NCBI RefSeq assembly: GCF_036898095.1
Contig: NC_090767.1
Span: 25,256,570-25,320,569, forward strand
Source of the DNA: Palaemon carinicauda
Taxonomy: Eukaryota > Arthropoda > Malacostraca > Decapoda > Palaemonidae
Direction: 5' to 3'
DNA: 64,000 nt
Of the stretch, positions 53,150-63,954 are shown piece after piece. A program made the position numbers and the translations under genes. The notes below the pieces were generated by a model. That model worked only from the letters and a program-made list of their open reading frames with translations, did no database searches and was not told the DNA's origin. Position 1 is the first letter of the stretch; every line of letters starts with the position of its first letter.

Positions 53150-53309
53150 CAAAAATGACAAGACAACACTGATGTTAGTGAGCAGGGTAGCCGGTACTAG
53201 CCGCTACCCGCCCACGCTAACTAGCAGTGGGGTAGCTACACCTCGATAAAAGTTTAATGGATAGTTTTTAGCTTCGCCGAAAGTATATTCCTTAATAAAG
53301 AGCAGAAGG
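53150..53309 (-). repeat. C/D 5' terminal repeat (truncated tip)
   Basis: The inverted counterpart of 31340-31460: gctagttagcgtgggcgggt, cttcgccgaaagtatattcc and taataaagagcagaaggttt. It ends at gaaggttt, while the 3' complementary region predicts about 20 more bases. Confidence 0.78.
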
Positions 53310-53329
53310 TTTCTAACAAGCCCATCTAT

Positions 53330-55145
53330 AAGGGTATATCTCTCACCTATACGTTCACGATTGATTTGTCAAATGAGGCTCATTACCTTTATAAAAGAAG
53401 ACTTTCCACCCAAACCAGAAGTAGAAACCTCCAAGGGAACAACTTCTGCTTGTTCGGAAGGTTTTACCTCAGGAGGGAACTCTGGATTCTCATCAATGGT
53501 GACGTGTAGTGTGAGAAGGCTGCTGCTTACCGACCTGTCCTGAGGTCCTCCACTTCTCTGGAATATTCTTTAATTCCAGACGCACCTATTGGGTTTGGGT
53601 CAAAGTGATGGAAGGGGAACGTGAACGTCTAATCCTGGCTACATGTTCCAAGGAAGTCGGGGTAAACGGTCAAATGAGATGAGAAAAAAAAAAAGTCTAT
53701 CCTCCTCCTCAACTGGAGTACAACAAACACCTAATTTTGGTCAACTTATACAGTACTCTCCATGAAAGTGTTCTGCCTTTTCTGAAGTGGAGACCCGAGG
53801 TTTAGAGTGATGTTGATAAACTTAGAGAAGCTCCTGAGGCGACCAAGGTCTTGAACACTGGATAGTAGGAAACAGCCAATGCTGGGAAGGAGGAGTAACT
53901 CAAGCAAATGTAGGATAAGGATCCACGCATTGTTTCCTATACGAAAATTGATGCAAGGGAGATTCTCCCATAAATGAAGCATCATGTTTAGCCTACAAAT
54001 GGTTGAATATTGTCCAGAATAGGTAGAACAGTGAGTATCACCCTCCAACCTAATGGCTGGAGGGGAAGACAAGAGTCTTTTGTGGGAAGAACGATGATCC
54101 ACCAGGTATAGAGCTTGGGACGCACACTGGAAGTTGCGCATTCATCTGATAAACATTGGGGCGCGCTGACCATTCATCCAGAACGCAAACATTAGGAAGT
54201 GTAGAATATTTCAACAGATTGTAGAATAACAGATATGTCTCAGCAGGTTTGTGAGAGCAAATGCAGGGATGGAATGTAGGACTGTGGACGCTCTGTCGAA
54301 CCCGAGCCAAGTCTCAGTTGGAGGTCCGAATGCGACACAAAGTGCTCTTTATGTGCCTGAGATGACGACCTCTTAGGAGAAAAAGCCAATGCACCCAATG
54401 GTCCTTGAGGGGTAAGAAGCAAGCCTGACTTCCCAGAGGGCAAGGGAAGTACGTTCCCAATACTGGAGATGGAGGAAGTTCAAGCGAGTCCCGACATAGT
54501 TGGCGCACAACGGCAAGATGGCAGGGTGTCTGCTTTGGTGCAAATTCGAGCCGAGTGCAAATAGCATGCAGAGGAGAGATTTCTGGGACGTATTCTGAAA
54601 AATTGCGCCAAAGATCTTTGCAAGAAATTCAGAGCTGCTCGTTCAAACCAAGAATGCTTGTAGGTAGTGATGGCGAATGAGGACGATATATCTCAGCTGG
54701 TAGACGGCGAGCAAAGGATCAAAGACAAAAGTAGAATTCTCAGATTTTTGAGATAGAAACACGATCACCATCTTGGGTAAGACCTGATAACGAAGGACCG
54801 TGCAAAGGAAGATCTGGGCTTGAAAGACATCTAAACCTCTTACTCGCTTTCAAAGATGAAGCAACTGATGGAAAACTATCACATTTAGCCTTTTCCTTCC
54901 GTAGACCATGGAACTTTTCCCACTGGGAGGGTGACCACTCCTTACACGCAACACAAAGGGACTCTGATGAGCACCTACATCTACGACATGTAAAACATAA
55001 AAGATGAGGATCTACATCAAGGCAGCTCATGAAGGTTACTAGGATGTCCCTCGGTACAAGGACATGTACTATACACACGACAATCACTTGTTTCACACTT
55101 ATTCTTCAACATAAAGGAGAAACAGATTTAACAAGCAAGAAATAC
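53330..55145 (-). pseudogene. DIRS gag, degraded (copy I, downstream unit)
   Basis: Minus strand from 55096: VTFMSCLDVDPHLLCFTCRR, SLCVACKEWSPSQWEKFHGL (Cys head and basic stretch), then LKASKRFRCLSSPDLPLHGP and decayed Ser-rich text. It matches copy G over its full 1.8-kb length, including LHQSRHPAILPLCANY near 54530. It is cut near 53330 next to the C/D terminus. Confidence 0.7.
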
Positions 55146-55330
55146 TGGAGGCCAGTGACTGATGTCTAGTAGCTTCAGCTGCCAGAAGACTAGTGAGGGA
55201 TCAGCATGGAGCAACATCATAAACAACCTATATGATACAAGCGAGTATGAGGCAGCCATACCATCAATAATTCTTCAACTGGGCGTAAATGGATTCGCCC
55301 ACAAATAACCCAATAAATTTACTTGGTTTG
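55146..55330 (-). other. Gag leader joined to linker (copy I junction)
   Basis: agaaatactggaggccagtg to ttcgcccacaaataacccaa matches the leader upstream of gag in copies G and H. Upstream of it, instead of a terminal repeat, lies RNase H-YR linker sequence. The same junction occurs in copy G near 10140. Confidence 0.6.
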
Positions 55331-57870
55331 TATCTACGTAGAAACTAATGCCTTCTACGATACTAATAGCAGAAGATGGACCTCTGGAGATAAGAAATCT
55401 ACTGTGAAATGCCTCACGAAAAGCCGTTTGCTCGGAGGAGAAACAAGATAGTCTTCACCCTTGAAGAGCCAAGAACTCCACGACTTGGTGGTATCTCTGC
55501 AGGTGTGGCTGATAGAGTAGTGCAGGTCACAGGGGTAGTCTTCTCGGGACCTCGAACAGAAAAGCAAGCAGATCAGAATACCTGTACTACTCAGCATAGG
55601 GCTATCTGGAAGCCACCAGTGTAATCAAAGCACTGCTGATTACCAGCAGGATCTGAATGGCAGAAAAGAGTACATGTCCAAATGATCCCATTGGCATTGG
55701 AGGGCATCTAAAACAAAGAAACACCCATGGGTCTGGAATGGGGTAACAAAACATGTGGAGCTTCCTGTTCAGCCAGGGGGCAAACAGGTCAATCCCCTAT
55801 GCCACAAGGCAAAAAGATGTAGGGACCATTCTGCTTCTACAACCAGCCTCTGAAGGCTGAGTTTGTCTGCTAGTATATTCCTCTTTCCCATAAAGAAGGC
55901 AGGAGACATTCTCCCATTGCTTGTTGAAGAAGGCAACTATGGTGGTGGTGTTGCTCAAACCTTCTTAAAAGGCTTATAACTCCATGCATCTCAAGATCAT
56001 TGGTATGCAGATGCATTTCTTCTTCACTCCACACCCCTGAGATGATCAGGATATCTAGGTGTGCTCCAAACCCCCTCTGAAGCAACAAGTACAGTTACAT
56101 GTCCAGAGGCAGAGACTGGATTGGGACTTCCCTGTTTAGGTTCTCCAGGTCGAGCCACCAGTGGGGCAAGAGGTTTGGGATGAACCTCCTGCCCCACTGG
56201 AACAGGATGGAATAGAGAATCCCTGTTGGCTTACCAGTGATCCTTCAGACACAATTGAAGGGAGATACCGGTGAGGAATGAGCTTCTAAATGAGGTGAAC
56301 AAGAAGACATTCCTAGCGCCGAGCTGGTACTTCTGTCTTGGACAGGGATGGTTGCAAAAACCTCCCTGAACTTAGTGATGTGATCATCTGTTAAAAAAGA
56401 CTCACTGCTACCATGTGTATCAGCATACCCAAGTACTACATCCTCTACTTGGGTATAAGATTCTAATTCTCCCAATTTACCTCAATCTCCAGATCACTGA
56501 AAAATCCGAGGATCTGATCACAACCCTAAAGCAACTACCTCTGCAAAAAGGCCAGGATCAATCAATCATCGAGATACCTCAGCGAGCATATCTATCGCAA
56601 ATGAGCCCAAGCGACTAATAAAGAGGACACCCAAATGAACTGCTGGGGACCCATACACAGTCCAAAGCACAGAATCTTGAACTGGTACACTGTAACAAAG
56701 AGGTAGAAGCAGAGATATTATCAAGAGGGCTAATAAACAGGCACTTGAAAGTATGTGTCCTTCATGTCTACTGAAAACATAATGTCTCCCTTTCTGAAGG
56801 AAGACAGCACAGACCGTACTGTGTCCTTCCTGAACTTTGTTTGGGGAACAAACTTGTTCAAAGGAGGGAGGTCGATGACCAGCCTCCAGTACCCTTCTCC
56901 ACCAGGAAAAGCCAATGCGTAAAAGCCTGGAAACTCCTCTTTAAGGACTTCAAGCTCGTTCAACATACCTTCCACCTCTGCCCACAAGGCCAGGGCATTC
57001 GTTGATGTTAGATGCTCCGAGTGGCGAGAGTGGTGCCTCCCTACTCGTGGTAACTCTGGGGATAGGTCTTTTTCCCTTTTCAGACAACTACAGGGATCAT
57101 GGCTCCTGAGGCCGACACTTTACCTGCCTAGAAGGGAGCTACCTTACTCAACTTACCCACCTTCTTAGGCTTAAAGGCCAACCAACAAGCTCCCTGAAAG
57201 TAGGGGAACCACCATGCCCTTCACCACTGGCATTGTTGGGGATAATTGACACACTTGCCTTTGCCCAAGGGGTACCATGGGAGCAGTAGCCTTAGCTACC
57301 AACTCCCTCAACTAAGTCATGGAGGGTCAACCTGAAAGACTTCAGGAAGCCAAAGATTTCCTTACTCTTCATCAACGGCCTGCACAGTCAAGGGGAAAGA
57401 GCTTCCAAGAAGGAGTGCGGCAAATGCTATGAATTCTCCATGCACCAGCAAAACCAAAAAAGCTCACGGACATAGCTCTGAAGACTCCAAGCCCCTGTAA
57501 CCTATTCCTAGAGGATTGATCCAGGGGCGAATGCACACGGGCAGCAGCACTGGTCGCACCACTCAAAGAGAGAGCAGCAGCTATAGAATTTCCCAGAATC
57601 TTCTTAGGCGCTGCCGGGTCAGATTCCGTCAAACGCTTCGCTCACCACCTCCCCTTCAGGAAGTATACCTGCCACTGCACAGGAGTCCATGACCTATACT
57701 CCGCACATGGGGATGCCTGCAAACAGTCATGCTTCCTACAAGAAGCACAGTGGGAGTGTGAATATACAACTGGTTTAACCATAAACCAGTTGCAGTGTCT
57801 ATCCTTCCTCAAGCAAACGTGAACTTCTTACTTCCATTCCATGAAGAGGAAAAAAAATCAATATATTTGA
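55331..57870 (-). pseudogene. DIRS gag-RT-RNase H-linker relic (copy I, upstream unit)
   Basis: From the right: a Cys-rich gag head (HSHCASCRKHDCLQASPCAE, about 57760-57700), a gag segment at 57632-57372, RT pieces MLNELEVLKEEFPGFYALAF, WRLVIDLPPLNKF and FSVDMKDTYFQVPVY (56970-56735), YLDD followed by a stop in place of Trp (about 56575-56560), ITKFREVFATIP (about 56370), an RNase H trace (about 56090-55870), and linker to 55331. Large parts are missing. The family is close to copies G, H and L. Confidence 0.7.
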
Positions 57871-58016
57871 CAAGCGCTGTCTGTACTTGTGCACATAATA
57901 GCAGCAAAATCAAAAGTGAAGGTTATATGACTGGATATTAGCTTGCTGTCCAACTTTAATGACCAACTCCTGCTCAGGCTGAATCCATCTCTCCAATCAA
58001 AGGACTAGGAACACAC

Positions 58017-58273
58017 TGTACCAACAGTGTGTCACACGATCGTACATAGTTCATTTTGTGTATTTATTATGCTTGTATCTTCGCTCTTCCCTCGCACTAA
58101 AATGAACCAGATCAAACATGTCTGCTTTTCTCCTCTGTAACAGTGTCTGTTTTCTAAACATGAAATTTCTTGTTGCTTTGAGATTTTGTATATAAAGGAG
58201 AGTGTTCTGTAATAAATTTACTCACTTGCTTTCAACCTGCCTTTGAGTCACAACCCTCTCTCGGCCCGTCACA
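58017..58273 (+). repeat. Gypsy 5' LTR
   Basis: It begins tgtaccaac and ends cccgtcaca. It holds a TATA box (tgtatataaagg, about 58187-58198) and AATAAA (about 58213). It differs from the 3' LTR by 8 substitutions and no indels over 257 bp. Confidence 0.95.
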
Positions 58274-58295
58274 TTGGTGACCCCAGAAGTCGACT
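58274..58295 (+). promoter_or_regulatory. Putative primer binding site
   Basis: ttggtgaccccagaagtcga directly follows the LTR, where a tRNA primer would anneal. The tRNA is not identified from sequence alone. Confidence 0.55.
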
Positions 58296-58346
58296 CGCTC
58301 CTCCCGCCTTCCACCCCCCCCCCCTCGCCCCTCCATCGTTGGTACT

Positions 58347-59122
58347 ATGGAGGACTCTACGGAAGTTATTGCCGTGACTACCCCATTGAAACTTTCATCA
58401 TTCGCCAGCGGAGAGGCATTTGCTTGGTTTCAGCGCGCAGAGTCCAGTTTTGCATCAAGGGTGTGACTTGCTCAACCACCAAAGCAGATTATGTTCTCGC
58501 GGCGATACCCGAGGACACCTTCTCGGAAATATCCAACTGGCTTTGTGAACAAGGAGACACCCCGATAGCGTATGACGCCCTCAAAACATACCTTCTGCAG
58601 CAGTACTCGCCGTCGCCAGCCGCCTGTATAGCAAAGCTTTTTCAGCTCTCGCAACAACCGTTGGGGGACCAAAGGGCTTTGCTCGCCCTCAGGGAAATGA
58701 CCAGTATCGCTCGCCTGCAACCTGCCGCAGACAGTTCTCCTCGTGAGGTGAACCTACTTTGTGCCCTTTTGATATGCCGTTTACCCGGACCTCTACACGC
58801 TGCCATACCCGATGTCAATAGTTTACCCATAAAGGACTTGATGACCAAAGCCGACGCCCTTATGGACAGCCACTTCAAGACCTCCATCAACGCCTCCACC
58901 CCTGACGAAGAGGACGCCTATTCAACGTCACCCGAAGCCGACGTGAATGCCGTAGGACATACACGCCTACCCCGTGACGTGCCGTACGGCGACAAAGCCA
59001 CCCACCACCTACCACTCGCTCGCGCCCCAACCAACGACTTCTACAGCCACTTACTACCTCCCATTCGCTGCAGTTTTGCTACTACCACTTCAGATTCGGG
59101 GCAACCGCGAAGAAATGTGTAA
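58347..59122 (+). pseudogene. Gypsy gag
   Basis: The ATG at 58347 opens MEDSTEVIAVTTPLKLSSFA and AFAWFQRAE. A one-base loss near 58455 moves the capsid into another frame, which runs IKGVTCSTTKADYVLAAIPE, LKTYLLQQYSPSPAACIAKL and on to DVNSLPIKDLMTKADALMDS. It then stops at 59120-59122 while the cysteine motif and protease continue in the next frame. The capsid region is otherwise well preserved. It is the structural protein of the virus-like particle in this family. Confidence 0.85.
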
Positions 59123-59136
59123 GTAGGCCATCGCTC

Positions 59137-62098
59137 GTGGCGGTGGCCTCCCGTGTTTCTAATCTTTTCTTTTTACATGATGCAGGAACGGGCGAGCAAT
59201 TTTTGGTAGACACAGGTGCTTGTCGTTATCTTTTGCCAAGGGAACTCTTCAGGCAACGACGTAGTCCGTCTACGTCTGCCGACATCCGCTTGGTAGCTGC
59301 CAATGGATCTGCAATACCCACCTATGGGTACGATAACCTCACATTATCGTCCGGAAATGGTAAATTTAATTGGAAGTTTCTCGTTGCTGATGTCACATTG
59401 CCAATCCTCGGTGCAGATTTCCGTTCTCATTTCCACCTTCTGGTCAATGTCGCCCACCAACGATTGGTCAACGCAGACTCGTACTTGTCGACACCTCTCC
59501 AACCCGCCCCTTCTAACCTCCCTCTCCACATCAGCGCACCCACGGATGCCTACGCCTATCTCCTCACGGCGTACCCGGAAGTTTTCCGTCCAGAACTTCG
59601 CCAAACTCCCACGGCTCCTGCCAAGCACGGTATTTATCACCATATCAAGACGACGGGACCCCCAGTCTTCGCAAAATTCAGACGTCTGGCACCAGAACGA
59701 TTGGCAGCCGCCATACAGACGTTCTCTGAAATGAAGGAGATGGGCCTTTGCCAAAAGGCCTCCAGCCCATGGTCATCACCCTTACACATCGTTCTGAAGA
59801 AAGACGGCTCCCTCCGTCCATGCAAACAGAACCAAACCACTAACCCCTCCCAAACATTGCCGACGTGACCTCCTACCTGCACAAAGCGAAGGTGTTCTCT
59901 ACGCTCGACCTCCTGAAGGGGTATTATCAGGTGCCTATGAACCCAGAAAACATCCCCAAGACCACCATCACCACTCCGTTTGGTACATACACCTTCAATT
60001 ACTCCTGTTTTGGCCTTCGTAATGCTGGGGCCACATTTCAACTTCTCATGAATGGCATCTTAGGGGACCTCCCCTTCTGTGTATGTTATGTGGACGACAT
60101 ACTTGTGTTCTCCTCCTCAAAAGAGGAACACCTCCGTCACCTGCGCATCATGCTCGATCGCCTGCAACAAAATGGCCTTGTAGTCCGGTACGACAAGTGT
60201 ACCTTTGGCGCCAACGAAGTGTCGTTCTTAGGGCACCGCATCACTCCTGAAGGAGTCCATCCCCTCCCTGAGAAGGTAGCAGTCGTTCAGGACTTCCCCG
60301 CGCCCTCGACCGTCAAAAGCTCTGCAGGAATTTTTGGGCATGATCAACTATTATCACCGTTTTCTGCCAGCCATTGCCACCACTCTTGCTCCCCTCTACA
60401 CCTCCCTCAAGGGCAAGCCAAAGGACCTGAAGGTTCCCTTCAAGAAGCAGCCTTCTGCAATGCAAAGAAGGCCCTATCAACTGCTGCGGCTCTCACTTTT
60501 CCTATCCCACATGCCCCTCTTCGTCTCTCCACCGATGCCAGCAACGTCGCTATTGGTGCAGTTTTCGAGCAGGTGGTCAACGGCTCGCCCCGCCCATTGG
60601 CCTTCTTCAGCAGAAAACTGTCCAAGGCAGAATCAGGTTATTCTACCTTCGATCGCGAATTGTTGGCGGTGCACTTGGCTGTCCGTCACTTTCGCCAATT
60701 CTTAGAAGGTACGCCCTTCGTCATTCGCACAGACCACATGACTCTTGTGCACGGCTTCACTTGACAGTCTGACGCCTGGTCCGCCCATCAACACCGACAT
60801 CTCTCCGCCGTGGCTGAATAAAATTGCACCCTTCAATACGTCCCTGGGTAAATAAATCCTGTTGTCGATGCCCTGTCAAGAAATACGTTGGCTGCCATTC
60901 AACTGGGATTGGATTACAAAGCCCTGGCTGAAGCCCAACGACAGGATCCAGAGTATCAAGCATGTAATACATCCTGCACGTCTCTCCGTTGGGAAGACTT
61001 CCCCCTCAAAGACTCCAACTCCACCCTCCTCTGTGACATCAGTACTGGTAGACCGCGACCTTGGATCCCTGCTCCCATGCGCCGGCAGGGGTTTGATTTC
61101 ATTCACAGCCTTTCACATCCCTCGTGCCGTTCTACTGCACAGCTGCTGAAGACGATGTTGATTTGGCACAGCATTTCTAAGGATGCTAAGGATTGGATCC
61201 GCGCCTGTACTTCTTGCCAAATTTCCAAAGTACATCGACACACTGATTCAGGAGTGGGCACGTTTCCTCAGCCTCAGCGTCGTTTCGCACACATTCACGT
61301 CGACGTTGTAGGTCCCCTACCCACATCACAAGGACATCGTTACCCGTTTACCGCCATCGACCACTCCACTCGTTAGCCTGAAGCCATTCCCATGGAAACT
61401 GCAACGTCCGCCTCATGTACATCTGCCTTACTCTCAGGATGGATTGCAAGATTTGGTATCCCTCAGCATATTACTTTGACAGGGGTACCACTTTCACCTC
61501 TCAATTGTGGACATCATTAGTGAATCTCCTTGGCATCACCCTATATCCGACAACTGCCTACAACCACGCTGCCAATGGAATGGTTGAACGTTTTCATCAC
61601 ACCCTCAAAGCAGCTTTGATGTCCCGCTGCAAGGATTCCAACTGGTTTACTCACCTTCCCTGGGTCCTCCTGGGACTAAGGACCACTCCTAAAGACTCCC
61701 TCGACGTCTCAGCAGCTGAAATGGTGTATAGTGATCCGTTAGTCGTCCCTGCCGAATTTTTTCCTTCTACAACCTCCTCCGATGATCTCCAGCGCATACG
61801 TCACGTCGTGGGAAAATTTACTCCATGCCGCCAGACTTACAAGCCCCCAGCGAAGCATCACATACCGACAGACTTGCACTCTGCAACGCACGTCTTCCTG
61901 CGCAACGACACTAGCGAGCCACCGCTAACGCCCCCTTACACAAGCCCTTTCCTTGTGATCCGACGCAGTCCGAAAGCATTCCTACTAAACATTCGTGGCA
62001 AAGAAGACTGGGTCACCATTGATCGTCTAAAACCTGCTTATCTTCTGCCAGATGACCCACCTACAGTTCGCCTCTCTCGATCAGGGTGCCCTATTTAA
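59137..62098 (+). pseudogene. Gypsy pol: protease, RT, RNase H, integrase
   Basis: Protease: FLVDTGACRYLLP (DTGA at 59208-59219) and ILGADF. RT: FRRLAPERLAAAIQTF, SPWSSPLHIVLKKDGSLRPC. A short loss of conserved residues and a stop follow near 59820-59868, then FSTLDLLKGYYQVPM and CYVDDILVF (YVDD 60087-60098). RNase H: LSTDASNVAIGAVF, FDRELLAVHLAVRHF. Two compensating shifts occur at about 60320-60440. After stops at 60764 and nearby comes integrase: H2C2 zinc finger HPSCRSTAQLLK to CTSCQISK, a core with HVDVVGPL (61300), a stop at 61375, a further shift, and AANGMVERFHHTLKA (catalytic Glu). It ends at 62098. At least five disabling changes. Confidence 0.92.
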
Positions 62099-62114
62099 CA
62101 TGTACAGTATGTAA

Positions 62115-62130
62115 TTTTTAGGGGGAGCCA
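62115..62130 (+). promoter_or_regulatory. Polypurine tract region
   Basis: ttttagggggagcca lies directly before the 3' LTR. The aggggga purine run is the expected primer for plus-strand synthesis. Confidence 0.75.
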
Positions 62131-62387
62131 TGTACCAACCGTGTGTCACACGATTGTACATAGTTCATTTTGTGTATATATTATGCTTGTATCTTCGCTC
62201 TTCCCTCGCACTAAAATGAACCAGATTAAACATGTCTGCTTTTCTCCTCTGTAACAGTGTCTGTTTTCTAAACAGGAAATTTCTTGTTGCTTTGAGCTTT
62301 TGTATATAAAGGAGAGTGTTCTATAATAAATTTACTCACTTGCTTTCAACCTGCCTTTGAGTCACAACCTTCTCTCGGCCCGTCACA
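62131..62387 (+). repeat. Gypsy 3' LTR
   Basis: 257 bp, colinear with 58017-58273 and with 8 substitutions. It carries the same TATA box and AATAAA signal, the latter serving for polyadenylation. Confidence 0.95.
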
Positions 62388-62595
62388 ACACAAACTGTTC
62401 TCTTAGGCTTAACAACATATCTCTATTCTAATTCTTGAAGTATTAAAAGACGCAGGAAGAGGAAAGGAAGGGCATAGAGGGGAGTACTGTCCAAAAATAC
62501 GACTCAAAAATGCGAATGAGAATGATGCGACGCCATTTCTATCATTGCAGCGTAAAAGTCACAAGGGAAAGGGACAAACTTAGATTTCCTCTTAA

Positions 62596-62892
62596 CCCTT
62601 TTACCCCCAGGCTCTTTGGAAATTTCCAACCCTTAACCCCCAAGGGGTTATTTTTTTCCCAGCACATTTTGCAGTATATTTTTTTCAAATTGCTCTAACA
62701 GCCTTAATTTTTGTCAGAGAGGTCAGGTTGGTCTCATTTTCTTGGAAAATGCCTGAATTTTCTCAAAAAATTAAAAAATATGAAAAAATAAATTTTTATA
62801 GCATTTTTTTGCAAGGACGTACCGGTACGTCCATGGGGGTAAAGGGATGGCTTTTGTGAAACGTACCAGTACGTCCTTTGGGGGTAAAAGGG
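62596..62892. mobile_element. piggyBac-type MITE (297 bp) in TTAA
   Basis: Terminal inverted repeats CCCTTTTACCCCC (62596-62608) and GGGGGTAAAAGGG (62880-62892) are flanked by TTAA at 62592-62595 and 62893-62896. The TTAA duplication is the piggyBac signature. The internal part is AT-rich with two further near-palindromic gacgtaccggtacgtcc-like motifs at 62816-62876. It encodes nothing. Confidence 0.9.
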
Positions 62893-62957
62893 TTAAGTGT
62901 CATCCTGGCACAGGAAGACAGATATAGGGACTCCGTCCTCCAACACAATGCATAAGG

Positions 62958-63250
62958 AAATGATATTTTCATTAATAAAATAAATTTTTGAACATACTTA
63001 CTCGGTAGTTATATATATAGCTTACGTCACCGACGTCAACGGCAGAAAATTCGAAACTCGCGCCAACCGCCAGTTGGATAGCCAGGTGTACCATCCCTGT
63101 GCCCTAGCGAGGTACCTGGGAACCATTCCAAGAACCCTCATAAATTCCATGCCTCTAGTCTCTTAGAGGGGAGGAGGGTGGGACTAAAATTATATATAAC
63201 TACCGAGTATGTATGTTCAAAAATTTATTTAATTAATGAAAATATCATTT
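62958..63250 (-). repeat. Copy K 3' inverted arms
   Basis: 62958-63017 (aaatgatattttcattaata...) is the near-perfect reverse complement of 63191-63250, separated by about 170 bp. ctaaacacaagacttacccg follows the second arm and would copy the unseen 5' start. Confidence 0.88.
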
Positions 63251-63642
63251 CTAAACACAAGACTTACCCGGTAGTTGATTAACACCTTTGGTGGAGGGTC
63301 AGAGACAGCTAGCATATCTTGAATTCTACTTAGAGTTAATTAAAACAAACTTAAGGGTTCGTACCTGATAAGGAAGCTGACTTCAATGATACTCTGCCTC
63401 ATTATGTCTGCTAGCCTTATGAGATCCAGCGATCCTCCCAGGGGGCTGAAGATCTCGAAGGGACTGTCAAACCGGTGTCAAAACCTCATCATGACAGAAC
63501 CTCCTCCAATAACCAGTTCCGGGCGCTCTCAAGGAACAAATTTGACCACCTGACAAAATCAATGATCGTGGAAGACTGACAATCTCCACAAACAACCATA
63601 AAAAACAATTAAAAGTACCAAGAGAAGAAAAGGTTATTGGGA
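63251..63642. other. Copy K 3' non-coding spacer
   Basis: This lies between the terminal arms and the recombinase stop. No coding signal is seen. Confidence 0.5.
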
Positions 63643-63954
63643 TTATGGGAACATAGTGGTGGATCCTTCACTCACTATTGCATTCGCTGCTACGAATGGA
63701 CCCAGAGTGTAACAGTCCTCGTAACAAGTCTGAACACTTTTCAAATAATATGATGCGAACACAGATTTGCTCCTCCAGAAGGTTGTGTCCATTAAACTTT
63801 GTAGTGATCTGTTCTGCCTGAATGCTGCCGACGTTGCAACTGCTCTGACTTCATGAGTCTTGACCTTTAAAGGTCCAAGGTCTGATTCATTACAATGAAT
63901 ATGAGCTTCCTTAATCAAAAGCCTGACAAAATATGACAAGGCATTTTTAGACAT
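63643..63954 (-). CDS. DIRS tyrosine recombinase C-terminal part (copy K)
   Basis: This open frame of 103 codons reads ALSYFVRLLIKEAHIHCNES, KTHEVRAVATSAAF (H-x-x-R), TFWRSKSVFASYYLKSV (Trp and the Tyr nucleophile) and YTLGPFVAANAIV, ending at 63643. It is the same order and spacing as the recombinase end of copy A, but only distantly similar. The N-terminal part, with the first catalytic Arg, is beyond or near the right edge in another frame. Confidence 0.85.
   Translation of the reverse strand: MSKNALSYFVRLLIKEAHIHCNESDLGPLKVKTHEVRAVATSAAFRQNRSLQSLMDTTFWRSKSVFASYYLKSVQTCYEDCYTLGPFVAANAIVSEGSTTMFP

Larger units (their letters stand above)
49093..53309 (-). mobile_element. DIRS-like retrotransposon C/D, 5' half
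   Basis: This contains the 5' terminal repeat (about 53150-53309), a heavily decayed gag and the first part of RT up to RKYQ at 49093, where copy A is inserted. The terminal repeat shares ctctttattaaggaatatac with 31304-31665. The outermost about 20 bp predicted from the 3' complementary region are missing at 53309, so the 5' tip is truncated. Confidence 0.8.
58017..62387 (+). mobile_element. Gypsy-type LTR retrotransposon
   Basis: A 4371-bp plus-strand element with two 257-bp LTRs, a primer-site candidate directly after the left LTR, gag, a pol of protease-RT-RNase H-integrase order, and a polypurine tract before the right LTR. The flanks share ACAC (58013-58016 and 62388-62391), a 4-bp duplication. 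A C-x2-H-type motif at the gag-protease boundary (CYYHFRFG, then a C six residues on, about 59070-59115, in the shifted frame) recalls the CsRN1-like branch. Frameshifts and stops break both genes. No envelope-like gene is seen. Confidence 0.93.

Noticed and set aside
53330..57870. Considered as a single ordinary DIRS copy
   Set aside because: The order RT-RNase H-linker then gag leader-gag is inconsistent with one element, so it is treated as a composite of two units.
58274..58346. Upstream extension of the Gypsy gag frame before the ATG at 58347
   Set aside because: It begins in the primer-binding region and encodes proline-rich nonsense. The gag frame starts at the ATG in another frame and is joined by a frameshift.
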